A stretch of 8,256 bases of DNA from Bacteroidota bacterium (GTDB taxonomy: Bacteria > Bacteroidota > Bacteroidia > Chitinophagales > Chitinophagaceae), in the NCBI GenBank assembly GCA_023423285.1, contig JAFAFV010000087.1, positions 1 through 8,256 on the forward strand, written 5' to 3'. Shown piece by piece: positions 1 to 6,255 of the stretch. Made by a program: the position numbers and the translations under genes. The notes under the pieces were generated by a model. It made no database searches. It was given only the letters and a program-made list of their open reading frames with translations, and had not been told where the DNA came from. Every line of letters starts with the position of its first letter. The first letter of the stretch is position 1.

Positions 1-12
1 AAAAATATTCAA

Positions 13-20
13 TAAGTTTG
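13..20 (+). promoter_or_regulatory. Possible Bacteroidota -7 box (TAAGTTTG) for the secreted two-domain protein gene
   Basis: TAAGTTTG matches the Bacteroidota -7 consensus TAnnTTTG exactly. It lies 41 bases before the ATG at 62, which would give a 5' leader of roughly 35 bases. The partner -33 TTTG element would fall off the left edge of the window and cannot be checked. With only six fixed bases, chance matches in a window this size are expected, so position is the main support. Confidence 0.35.
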
Positions 21-61
21 GCAATTACTAAAAATAATTCAAACCCTGACTTTTTTTAAAC

Positions 62-2179
62 ATGAGAATCATTGCCATACTGCTTCTGACATTTTTATGC
101 ACTTATCATTCGGCAGGCCAAACCAAAAAAACAAACATTGTTATTTATTCAAAAGGCGATAATGATATTTCTGGTATTTTGAAAGCGAATAAGTACAGTT
201 TCAGCACTTTTACAGATCAGCTAAAAGGCGTGAAAGCAGCAAAAAATGGCGGAGGCGTTCTTTTTGTAGCAAATGATTACCCGCAACTTCGCCTGAAGTT
301 CGAAAAAGGCGTGGAAGACCTGATTGCCAGAAAAAATTTAAAGGTATTTATAGAATACCCTGCCGCATCAGCAAAACTTGCCATAGAAAATGACACCATG
401 CAAATGCACCTTGAAAGAGCGGTTGTTGCAACAAATAAGATTAAAAATTTAGATTCACTTGATCTTTTCGGATTACACAAAGCTTTTGTGGTAAGGTCGG
501 CTGCAAAAAATCCGCTCATCATTGTGGCTAAAGTTGCCGGATTTGATAAAGCCCAGTACGGCATCAGCGATGTGAAGCATGAACCCATTCTTTTTCAGTA
601 TGGAAACACACTGGTAGCAACTACACGGCTGAGCAATGCTTTAAGTTCAAGGTTTGGTCCTGTTGACCACATAAAACCAGTGTGGGAGTATGTTTTACAC
701 CACTTAGACGCGTCTGTTGACTGGAAACTTGACAACTGGCCACTGCAGGTAAAACCCATGCATGAGAAGTCGAAAGTTCTATCCCCACAGGATTACCAGC
801 AGGCCATTCATAAAGGAATTGACTGGTTTTACAAAGGTAAATTTCTCATTCATCCATCCTGGGAAGACCAGTTTACAAAATACATTGGCCTGGAAAGCCC
901 GCCGATAGACCTAAACCTGCCATCGGGCGACGGCTCATCAGGATTACTGGAAGGGCATATGTCGCGCATACTTATAGATGGCTCGCAGATGTACCGTTAC
1001 TGGATACGTGCAGATTGCAACGCAGAAACAGCTTATGCTATAAGCATTTTAGCCGGGGCTTCAGAAAAGCATCAAAAAGTGGCCACCAACCTATTAAACT
1101 ATCTGTTTAAAACTTCAAATCTTAGGGCAGGCAATAAAAACGATCCCAAATTCCCCAGTTACGGTCTTATTGGCTGGAGCACGAATGGCATTTATTCCAA
1201 TATATATTACGGCGATGATAATGCAAGGGTTTTATTAGGCACACTTGGTGCATCGGCGCTGTTGAATAAAGATGACTGGGATCGTTATATTGCCGAAGGC
1301 ATTATTGCAAACTTTCGCACTACCGGCAAAAACGGTTTTCGCAGCGGCAAGCTGTTTGATGCAGCGATCAATGAAAAAGGATTGGCTGCCATCCGGCAAG
1401 ATACACTCATCAATCCTCATCCTCATTACGAATCGTGGATATGGGCCTGCTATTTATGGTTATACGACAAAACGGGTTACAAACCTTTTTTGGAAAAGGC
1501 CAAACAAGCCATCACCATTACCATGGATGCTTATCCCAACTGGAAATGGACCAATGGAATTCAGCAGGAAAGAGCCAGAATGATACTGCCGCTGGCCTGG
1601 CTTATACGGGTAGAAGATACGCCACAGCACCGGCAATGGCTGGATTTGATCGTAAGCAAATTGCTTGAAAACATGGATGAAAGTGGTGCCATCAGAGAAG
1701 AGTTGGGTTCGGTCGGCAAAGGCAGCTATGGCGCTACCAAAACAAATGCAGACTACGGCAAACACGAAGCTCCGCTGATTGCCCGCAATGGCGACCCCGT
1801 AGCCGACATGCTTTATACTACCAACTTTGGCTTTTTTGCGCTTAACGAGGCGGCCGCGGCCACCGGCAACTCCAAATACAAAAACGCGGTAAGTAAAATT
1901 GCAAACTTCCTGGTTAAGATACAGGTAAACAGCGCTGCCCAGCCCGCGCTTGACGGGGCATGGTTCAGAGCGTTTGATTACCAACGCTGGGATTACTGGG
2001 CTTCTAATGCCGACATGGGCTGGGGCGCGTGGAATACCCTTACCGGCTGGACGCAAAGCTGGATTGTGACCACGCTTGCACTGCAACAAAAAAATCAAAA
2101 CCTTTGGGATCTTTCTGCAAAATCAAATATTAAAGAGGAAGCCAACAAAGCCATTAAACTGATGCTTGAGGCAGAATGA
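62..2179 (+). CDS. Secreted two-domain protein: alpha/beta N-terminal domain plus (alpha/alpha) toroid-like C-terminal domain, putative carbohydrate-active
   Basis: This 705-residue protein has a clear Sec signal peptide: Met-Arg, a hydrophobic run at residues 3-14, and probable cleavage after SAGQ (about residue 20). It is probably periplasmic or exported. Residues 24-215 alternate beta strands and helices, starting KKTNIVIYSKGD and ending in VWEYVLHHL. I read this as a flavodoxin-like or glutamine-amidotransferase-like alpha/beta domain, with no obvious catalytic Cys-His-Glu set. Residues 241-680 are helix-rich with repeated aromatic clusters: YGDDNARVLLG (383-393), HPHYESWIWACYLWLYDKTG (453-472), and a Trp-dense stretch at 634-668. 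That pattern resembles six-hairpin glycosidases, epimerases and related polysaccharide enzymes. Acidic candidates include D289-D291, the D385-D386 pair and E457, but none can be assigned as catalytic by eye. No dockerin, SusC/SusD or regulator gene lies nearby, so no substrate is suggested. The family is not recognised by name and the enzymatic role is inference. The ATG chosen is the one that gives an intact signal peptide. Confidence 0.85.
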   Translation: MRIIAILLLTFLCTYHSAGQTKKTNIVIYSKGDNDISGILKANKYSFSTFTDQLKGVKAAKNGGGVLFVANDYPQLRLKFEKGVEDLIARKNLKVFIEYPAASAKLAIENDTMQMHLERAVVATNKIKNLDSLDLFGLHKAFVVRSAAKNPLIIVAKVAGFDKAQYGISDVKHEPILFQYGNTLVATTRLSNALSSRFGPVDHIKPVWEYVLHHLDASVDWKLDNWPLQVKPMHEKSKVLSPQDYQQAIHKGIDWFYKGKFLIHPSWEDQFTKYIGLESPPIDLNLPSGDGSSGLLEGHMSRILIDGSQMYRYWIRADCNAETAYAISILAGASEKHQKVATNLLNYLFKTSNLRAGNKNDPKFPSYGLIGWSTNGIYSNIYYGDDNARVLLGTLGASALLNKDDWDRYIAEGIIANFRTTGKNGFRSGKLFDAAINEKGLAAIRQDTLINPHPHYESWIWACYLWLYDKTGYKPFLEKAKQAITITMDAYPNWKWTNGIQQERARMILPLAWLIRVEDTPQHRQWLDLIVSKLLENMDESGAIREELGSVGKGSYGATKTNADYGKHEAPLIARNGDPVADMLYTTNFGFFALNEAAAATGNSKYKNAVSKIANFLVKIQVNSAAQPALDGAWFRAFDYQRWDYWASNADMGWGAWNTLTGWTQSWIVTTLALQQKNQNLWDLSAKSNIKEEANKAIKLMLEAE

Positions 2180-2376
2180 ACTGATTTAATTTTTTCAAAC
2201 AAACAGATTGGTAGCCAGTGAAACAATTATTTACCTTAAACGCATACTATGGCTGTAATGTCTGCATCCTACTGTTCGCAACCAATCACCTGCCTATATT
2301 TTATTTTATGGCCTGAATGGGTATAAACCACAGCACAAAACACCTTTGAACGTGTAACCATCAGGTTTGCAACCCT

Positions 2377-2384
2377 TAACTTTG
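2377..2384 (+). promoter_or_regulatory. -7 promoter box TAACTTTG just upstream of the phosphatase gene; possible leaderless transcript
   Basis: TAACTTTG fits the Bacteroidota TAnnTTTG -7 consensus exactly and ends only five bases before the ATG at 2390. Transcription would therefore begin at or next to the start codon. The nearest upstream TTTG copies are at 2366-2369 (7-bp gap) and 2345-2348 (28-bp gap). Neither has the usual spacing of about 18-20 bp, so the -33 element is missing or weak. The rest of the 2180-2389 gap shows no convincing terminator or other gene. Confidence 0.5.
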
Positions 2385-2389
2385 CGGCC

Positions 2390-2857
2390 ATGAAGATTTT
2401 AATGGTTTGTTTGGGAAATATATGCCGCAGTCCGCTTGCAGAAGGCATTTTGCAGCATAAAGCTGGTGCCGCCGGACTTAACTGGCAAGTAGACAGCGCC
2501 GGAACCAATGGCTATCATATGGGCGAGGCCCCGCATAAACTGTCTCAAAAAGTAGCAAAGCTCAATGGTATTGATATCAGTAAACAATGCGCCCGCAGGT
2601 TTTCTGCTTCCGACTTTGAAAAGTACGACAAAATATATGCTATGGCAGGCGATGTAATAGATGAAATGAAATGGATCGCCGGAAATAAATATGATGCCGC
2701 CAAGGTAGAACTGCTGATGAACGAACTGACACCGGGCCGTAATGAGGACATACCCGATCCCTGGTATGGCGCTGAACCTGGCTACCACACCACTTATGAA
2801 ATGATTGATAAGGCAACGGATGCTTTAATAAGCAAATACAAAAAAGAAACTTTATAA
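2390..2857 (+). CDS. Low-molecular-weight protein tyrosine phosphatase
   Basis: This 155-residue cytoplasmic protein has the usual length for the LMW-PTP family (arsenate-reductase-like fold), which hydrolyses phosphotyrosine through a cysteinyl-phosphate intermediate. The P-loop CX5R motif is at the N terminus: VCLGNICRSP, with nucleophile Cys7, Cys12, Arg13 and Ser14. DSAGT follows at 35-39. The general-acid loop is DPWYG at 123-127, with Asp123 the catalytic acid. All catalytic residues are present, so the enzyme should be active. ATG 2390 puts the P-loop Cys at residue 7, as is normal for the family. Many bacterial LMW-PTPs act on tyrosine kinases that control exopolysaccharide export, but no such kinase or polysaccharide cluster is visible here, so the substrate is unknown. 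hisS follows after 36 bp on the same strand, probably on the same transcript. Confidence 0.95.
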   Translation: MKILMVCLGNICRSPLAEGILQHKAGAAGLNWQVDSAGTNGYHMGEAPHKLSQKVAKLNGIDISKQCARRFSASDFEKYDKIYAMAGDVIDEMKWIAGNKYDAAKVELLMNELTPGRNEDIPDPWYGAEPGYHTTYEMIDKATDALISKYKKETL

Positions 2858-2858
2858 C

Positions 2859-2874
2859 CAGTTACAGGTAACTG
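2859..2874 (+). repeat. Short perfect inverted repeat between the phosphatase gene and hisS
   Basis: CAGTTACAGGTAACTG has two perfect 7-base arms (CAGTTAC / GTAACTG) around AG. As RNA it would fold as a 6-bp stem with a CAGG loop. It begins one base after the phosphatase stop codon and ends 19 bases before the hisS GTG. It is followed by A-rich sequence rather than a T tract, so it does not look like an intrinsic terminator. It could be an mRNA-processing or stability hairpin, or chance. Confidence 0.4.
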
Positions 2875-2893
2875 CAAACCATCAACAAAAAAA

Positions 2894-4252
2894 GTGAAAC
2901 CATCTATACCACAGGGCACAAGAGATTTTGACGCGACTACCGTGCACAGGCGCAATTATATTTTCAATACCATTAGAGGCGTATTTGAACTGTATGGCTA
3001 CCAGCCGCTGGAAACACCGGCTATGGAAAACCTTGATACTTTGATGGGCAAATATGGAGAAGAAGGTGATAAACTCATATTTAAGATTCTGAATAACGGG
3101 CTTGATCATCCGGCCAAAGCAGAAAAAGTGCAGCAGGGTTTTGCTAAAATAACCGAAGGCAAAAGCAGTAAGGATATTACTGAACGCGCCCTTCGGTATG
3201 ACCTTACAATTCCTTTTGCACGCTATGTGGCCATGAATTACCACCAGTTGCCCATGCCTTTTAAGCGCTATCAGATGCAGCCCGTGTGGCGAGCCGACAG
3301 GCCGCAAAAAGGTCGCTACCGTGAGTTTTACCAGTGCGATGCTGATGTGGTAGGCAGCACCTCACTGCTGAATGAGTTGGAACTGGCCACCATTTACGCC
3401 GATGTTTTTAAAAAACTAAACATACCAGTTGAAATTCGACTGAACAACCGCAAAGTGCTTGCCGCGCTGGCGGCGCTTTGTGGCGGAGCAAATATGATGA
3501 TGGATATTACCATTGCCATTGATAAGCTCGATAAGATCGGCATGAGCAAAGTAAAAGAAGAATTGCAACAGCGCGGCCTTAATGAAGCGCAGATAACAAT
3601 CATTGAATCGTTTTTAAATATTAGCGGCAGCAACGAAGAAAAATTATTCCAACTTAAAGATCTTTTTGCAGGCAACGAAACTGGCTTAAATGGCGTTTCG
3701 GAACTGGAGTACATCAATGAAAAATTAATAATTACAAATTCTAAATTAATAATTGACCCAACGCTTGCCCGCGGGCTGAATTACTACACAGGAACCATAT
3801 TTGAGGTAAAAGCCATTGGTGTGCAAATTGGCAGTATTGGCGGTGGTGGCCGGTATGACGATCTTACTGGTTTATTTGGCGTACCAAACGTTCCGGGCGT
3901 AGGCATTTCGTTTGGAGTTGACAGAATTTATGATGTGCTTACCGAGCTTGACGCTTTTCCTGCTGAAGTTGCGGGGCATACACAAATTTTGTTTTTTAAT
4001 TTGGGCGAAGCTGAAGCCGCCAAATCTTTTGAGCTAACAATGCAGTTGCGCGCGGCTGGTATTGGTTGTGAATTATTTCACGAGAACACGAAATTTGACA
4101 AGCAGTTCAAATATGCAGAACGTAAAAACATTCCCTATGTAGCCATCATTGGCGCAAGAGAATTGGAACAGGAAGTAGCTAACATTAAAAACCTATCCAC
4201 CGGCGAGCAGCGCCAGGTGCCATTTGCCCAACTGACTGCCTTTAATTTATAA
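2894..4252 (+). CDS. hisS: Histidine--tRNA ligase (HisRS)
   Basis: HisRS is a cytoplasmic class II aminoacyl-tRNA synthetase that activates histidine with ATP and charges tRNA-His. The 452 residues match the family length. The N terminus (PSIPQGTRDF, 3-12) and the motif 1 region (PLETPAMEN, 38-46) are followed by ALRYDLTIPFARY (99-111). Motif 2 is at 125-154, with the FYQCDADVVG stretch. The histidine-specific segment LARGLNYYTG is at 291-300; it has Asn where E. coli has Asp, a form I associate with Bacteroidota. GSIGGGGRYDDL is at 313-324 and motif 3 GVGISFGVDRI at 335-345. The anticodon-binding domain covers about 362-450. The start is GTG: the phosphatase TAA lies in the same frame 13 codons upstream and no ATG, GTG or TTG lies between, while the next ATG would remove motif 1. 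No Shine-Dalgarno is visible; the sequence before GTG is A-rich. Confidence 0.98.
   Translation: MKPSIPQGTRDFDATTVHRRNYIFNTIRGVFELYGYQPLETPAMENLDTLMGKYGEEGDKLIFKILNNGLDHPAKAEKVQQGFAKITEGKSSKDITERALRYDLTIPFARYVAMNYHQLPMPFKRYQMQPVWRADRPQKGRYREFYQCDADVVGSTSLLNELELATIYADVFKKLNIPVEIRLNNRKVLAALAALCGGANMMMDITIAIDKLDKIGMSKVKEELQQRGLNEAQITIIESFLNISGSNEEKLFQLKDLFAGNETGLNGVSELEYINEKLIITNSKLIIDPTLARGLNYYTGTIFEVKAIGVQIGSIGGGGRYDDLTGLFGVPNVPGVGISFGVDRIYDVLTELDAFPAEVAGHTQILFFNLGEAEAAKSFELTMQLRAAGIGCELFHENTKFDKQFKYAERKNIPYVAIIGARELEQEVANIKNLSTGEQRQVPFAQLTAFNL
3722..3754 (+). repeat. AT-only 12-bp direct repeat inside hisS, in frame
   Basis: AAATTAATAATT occurs at 3722-3733 and again at 3743-3754. The 21-base period is exactly seven codons, so both copies encode Lys-Leu-Ile-Ile (residues 277-280 and 284-287). 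The whole stretch is almost pure A+T within a gene of moderate G+C. It lies in the linker between the HisRS insertion region and the LARGLNYYTG histidine-binding segment. Confidence 0.75.
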
Positions 4253-4291
4253 GTTGATAAAAAGGGCAATTTTGTTTTGGCATCAATTTTG

Positions 4292-4317
4292 AAAAATATG
4301 CACACAAACATATTTTT
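4292..4317 (+). terminator. AT-rich hairpin after hisS: possible terminator or leader hairpin of the small ORF
   Basis: AAAAATATG (4292-4300) and CATATTTTT (4309-4317) are perfect 9-base inverted arms around an 8-base loop. It begins 39 bases after the hisS stop, and the 3' arm ends in five T, as a weak bidirectional intrinsic terminator might. The stem has only one G-C pair, so it would be unstable for termination. It could instead be a leader structure for the small ORF that starts 20 bases later. Confidence 0.35.
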
Positions 4318-4337
4318 AAATTAAACCGGAGATAGAT

Positions 4338-4424
4338 ATGAAAAATCGTGTTTCTTTAGTATTAGGAGGTATTTACCTTGGCGGAGCAGCCTTATTTTAT
4401 ACACTATTAGCTTTGGTTGCATAA
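4338..4424 (+). CDS. Possible 28-residue single-pass membrane peptide
   Basis: The ATG frame encodes 28 residues and ends in TAA. The peptide starts MKNR (two basic residues) and continues as one uninterrupted hydrophobic segment, residues 5-28, with no charged residue. That is a plausible single transmembrane helix with the N terminus inside. It contains paired glycines, GG at 10-11 and 15-16, giving a GxxxG helix-packing motif (G11 and G15). GGAG at 4328-4331 lies six bases before the ATG, an ideal Shine-Dalgarno position and unlike the other genes here. An AT-rich hairpin lies just upstream. I recognise no family. A chance ORF is a real alternative: it is short, its composition is simple, and a TAGCTTTG promoter-like box lies inside its end. 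Confidence 0.4.
   Translation: MKNRVSLVLGGIYLGGAALFYTLLALVA
4408..4415 (+). promoter_or_regulatory. Possible -7 box (TAGCTTTG) for the DUF4836-like lipoprotein gene
   Basis: TAGCTTTG matches TAnnTTTG exactly and is the only perfect match I found in the gap before the lipoprotein gene. It would give a leader of about 170 bases. It lies inside the last codons of the possible small ORF, and the nearest upstream TTG (4378-4380) is too far away for a normal -33 element. A chance match is quite possible. Confidence 0.2.
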
Positions 4425-4590
4425 TATTTTTAACGCTACAGGGCATTACAAATTTATTTAGACTTTTTATAGTATACTCACCGCCACGTTTACCTGACGT
4501 TCATACCGCCCATCTAATTTCAGCAGGCTGTCAGTGCAGAATCTGTATTTTAGCATACCATTTATTGCATTCACATAATAAATAACTAAA

Positions 4591-6237
4591 ATGAAATACA
4601 ACATTCTGGCGTTACTCTGCCTCAACACAATATTGTTATTTACAGCTTGTAATAAAGGTGGCAAAACAGGCTTACTCATTCCTGCCGATGCAGCTTTTGT
4701 ATTACATGCTGATCTCTCCTCGCTTGCTTCCAAACTTTCGTGGCAGGAAATACAGCAAACTTCGTGGTATGCAGAAGTTCAAAAGCAAGGACGCGATTCG
4801 CTGGCTAAAAAACTCCTTGCAAATCCTGCCAATTTCGGCCTTGATACCGATGGCAGCCTTACATTATTTTTAAAACGCAGCGGCAACAGCGGTTACCTGG
4901 CGCTGCAGGGAAAATTGAAAAATGCAGAACAGTTTCGCAATACCCTAACTGCAGCAGGCAATAACCGCATAACTATTGAAAAAGACGGCAACCTTAACTA
5001 TGCCCGAATGGATGGGAAGGACGACGCCACCATTTACTTTAACAATAAAATCTTTGTACTTGTAGCGGATGCTTCTGAAACCAAAAAAGCAGGTAAAAGA
5101 ATGCCACCACTACAGAGCAGCGCGAAAAAATATTCGCTTGACAGCCTGCGGCATTTTGCAAAAAACATTTTTAACCTGAAAGGTAAAAACCTGCTTGACA
5201 GTGATAAACGCTTTGCTGAACTGATTGATGATAAAGCAGATTTTCATTACTGGATGAACAGTGGTTATTTGTATGACGGTATGCTGACCGGCCCCATGGC
5301 TATGATGAAGATTGGCGATGTGCTGGCAGGCAATATTTCTACAGGCAAAGCCAATTTTGAAAATGGAAAAATAGTAGTGAGCGGCACACAATTCTATAAT
5401 AAGTTGTTAGCAGATCTATTAAAAAAATATGCAGGCAAACGGGTAAGCGGTGAACTGCTAAGCAAATTGCCTGATGATAATGTGTTGGCGGCTTTTGCCA
5501 TGAACTACAATCCTGAAGGCATAAAAGAAATGCTGAAATTGCTGGGTATGGATGGTATGGCCAACGCTGCTATGGCACTATCGGGTTACAGTGTAGATGA
5601 ATTTGTAAAAGCCAACGCAGGCGAACTGGCTTTTGCCGTTACAGGATATGGTGTTACAAAAAACATGGACACCTTCAACTTGGAAAATGGTCAAACAATT
5701 ACTTACGAAAATGAAAAACCTGATTTGAAATTTGTTTTTAGCACAGCCATTAATGATGATGCCGCTTTTCAAAAATTGGTAGATGTGGTTGGCAAAAATT
5801 TTAAAGATAAAATTAGTGTGGCAATAGACACAGCTCAAAACACACTGACTCACAAAACAGAAGGTAAATGGTTTGCGTTTGGAACAAAGGGCGATGTAAA
5901 CGCGTTTTTCTCCGGCAATAAAAAACCGGCTTACAGCAATACTTTTTCAGGTCACAATGGCGGCGGCTATATGAATCTGCAAAAAATAATAACTGCTATG
6001 GCGGCTAATAATAAAGACACAGCATATAAAAAGGTTTTTGATACATCCCTAACCTTTTGGAAAAACATGCACATGTATTGGGATGTGAAAGACGGCACAG
6101 CAACTTCTTATTTTGAGATAAATGTGGCAGATGCGCAAACCAATGCACTTAAACAATTGAACCGTTATTTTGATCAGCTTTATCTGGCCATGCCGAAAGA
6201 TCAAAATGAAATTGAAATAAAAACAGTAACCCTTTAA
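4591..6237 (+). CDS. DUF4836-like lipoprotein
   Basis: This 548-residue protein starts with a lipoprotein signal peptide: MKYN, a hydrophobic core at 5-17, and lipobox FTAC with Cys20 as the lipidated residue. It is therefore probably anchored in the inner or outer membrane facing the periplasm. The mature part opens with GLLIPADAAFVLHADLSSLA (27-46), which resembles the 'IP.dA..V...d...l..K' start of the Bacteroidota DUF4836 family, and the overall length fits. The architecture looks like repeated alpha/beta units: strand-rich stretches at about 88-160, 258-267, 345-385 and 495-515 separated by helices (SLDSLRHFAKNIFN at 182-195, VDEFVKANAGEL at 335-346). I see no enzyme motif and no further membrane segment, and the function is unknown. 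Family membership is from memory of the pattern and should be confirmed by profile search. The gene is monocistronic as far as can be seen, and its stop lies 18 bp from the convergent cdsA stop with no clear hairpin between them. Confidence 0.85.
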   Translation: MKYNILALLCLNTILLFTACNKGGKTGLLIPADAAFVLHADLSSLASKLSWQEIQQTSWYAEVQKQGRDSLAKKLLANPANFGLDTDGSLTLFLKRSGNSGYLALQGKLKNAEQFRNTLTAAGNNRITIEKDGNLNYARMDGKDDATIYFNNKIFVLVADASETKKAGKRMPPLQSSAKKYSLDSLRHFAKNIFNLKGKNLLDSDKRFAELIDDKADFHYWMNSGYLYDGMLTGPMAMMKIGDVLAGNISTGKANFENGKIVVSGTQFYNKLLADLLKKYAGKRVSGELLSKLPDDNVLAAFAMNYNPEGIKEMLKLLGMDGMANAAMALSGYSVDEFVKANAGELAFAVTGYGVTKNMDTFNLENGQTITYENEKPDLKFVFSTAINDDAAFQKLVDVVGKNFKDKISVAIDTAQNTLTHKTEGKWFAFGTKGDVNAFFSGNKKPAYSNTFSGHNGGGYMNLQKIITAMAANNKDTAYKKVFDTSLTFWKNMHMYWDVKDGTATSYFEINVADAQTNALKQLNRYFDQLYLAMPKDQNEIEIKTVTL

Positions 6238-6255
6238 ACAGATATGCACCGGTAG

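Larger units (their letters stand above)
4253..4590. other. 338-bp intergenic region between hisS and the DUF4836-like lipoprotein gene
   Basis: This stretch has no gene of normal length. From left to right it holds two copies of CAATTTTG (4267-4274 and 4284-4291), an AT-rich inverted repeat (4292-4317), a possible 28-codon ORF (4338-4424), and unassigned sequence from 4425 to 4590. The part at about 4480-4550 is more G+C-rich than its flanks; its minus strand carries a 29-codon ATG frame (4556-4467) with coding-like codons but no recognisable product. No tRNA or known riboswitch structure is evident. No strong promoter is seen directly before 4591. Confidence 0.7.

Noticed and set aside
1846..1862. 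A G+C-rich patch (cggccgcggcc) in the secreted protein gene as a possible transfer or cloning scar
   Set aside because: It simply encodes the Ala run in NEAAAATG within an intact reading frame, with no change in frame or flanking repeats.
1460..2098. A 212-codon open frame antisense to the secreted two-domain protein gene
   Set aside because: It lies wholly inside a gene with a clear signal peptide and coherent protein, and its translation is an irregular Gly/Arg/Phe/Cys mix typical of a mirror frame.
2249..2326. A 25-codon ATG frame in the gap before the phosphatase gene (starts MAVMSASYCSQ)
   Set aside because: It has no ribosome-binding or -7 box signal at the right place and no regular hydrophobic or structural pattern; a frame this short is expected by chance.
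2364..2375. Inverted repeat GGTT/AACC before the phosphatase gene as a terminator or operator
   Set aside because: The stem is only four bases with a three-base loop and no T tract, well within chance.
2882..3307. A 141-codon minus-strand open frame over the start of hisS
   Set aside because: It overlaps strongly conserved HisRS sequence and encodes no recognisable protein.
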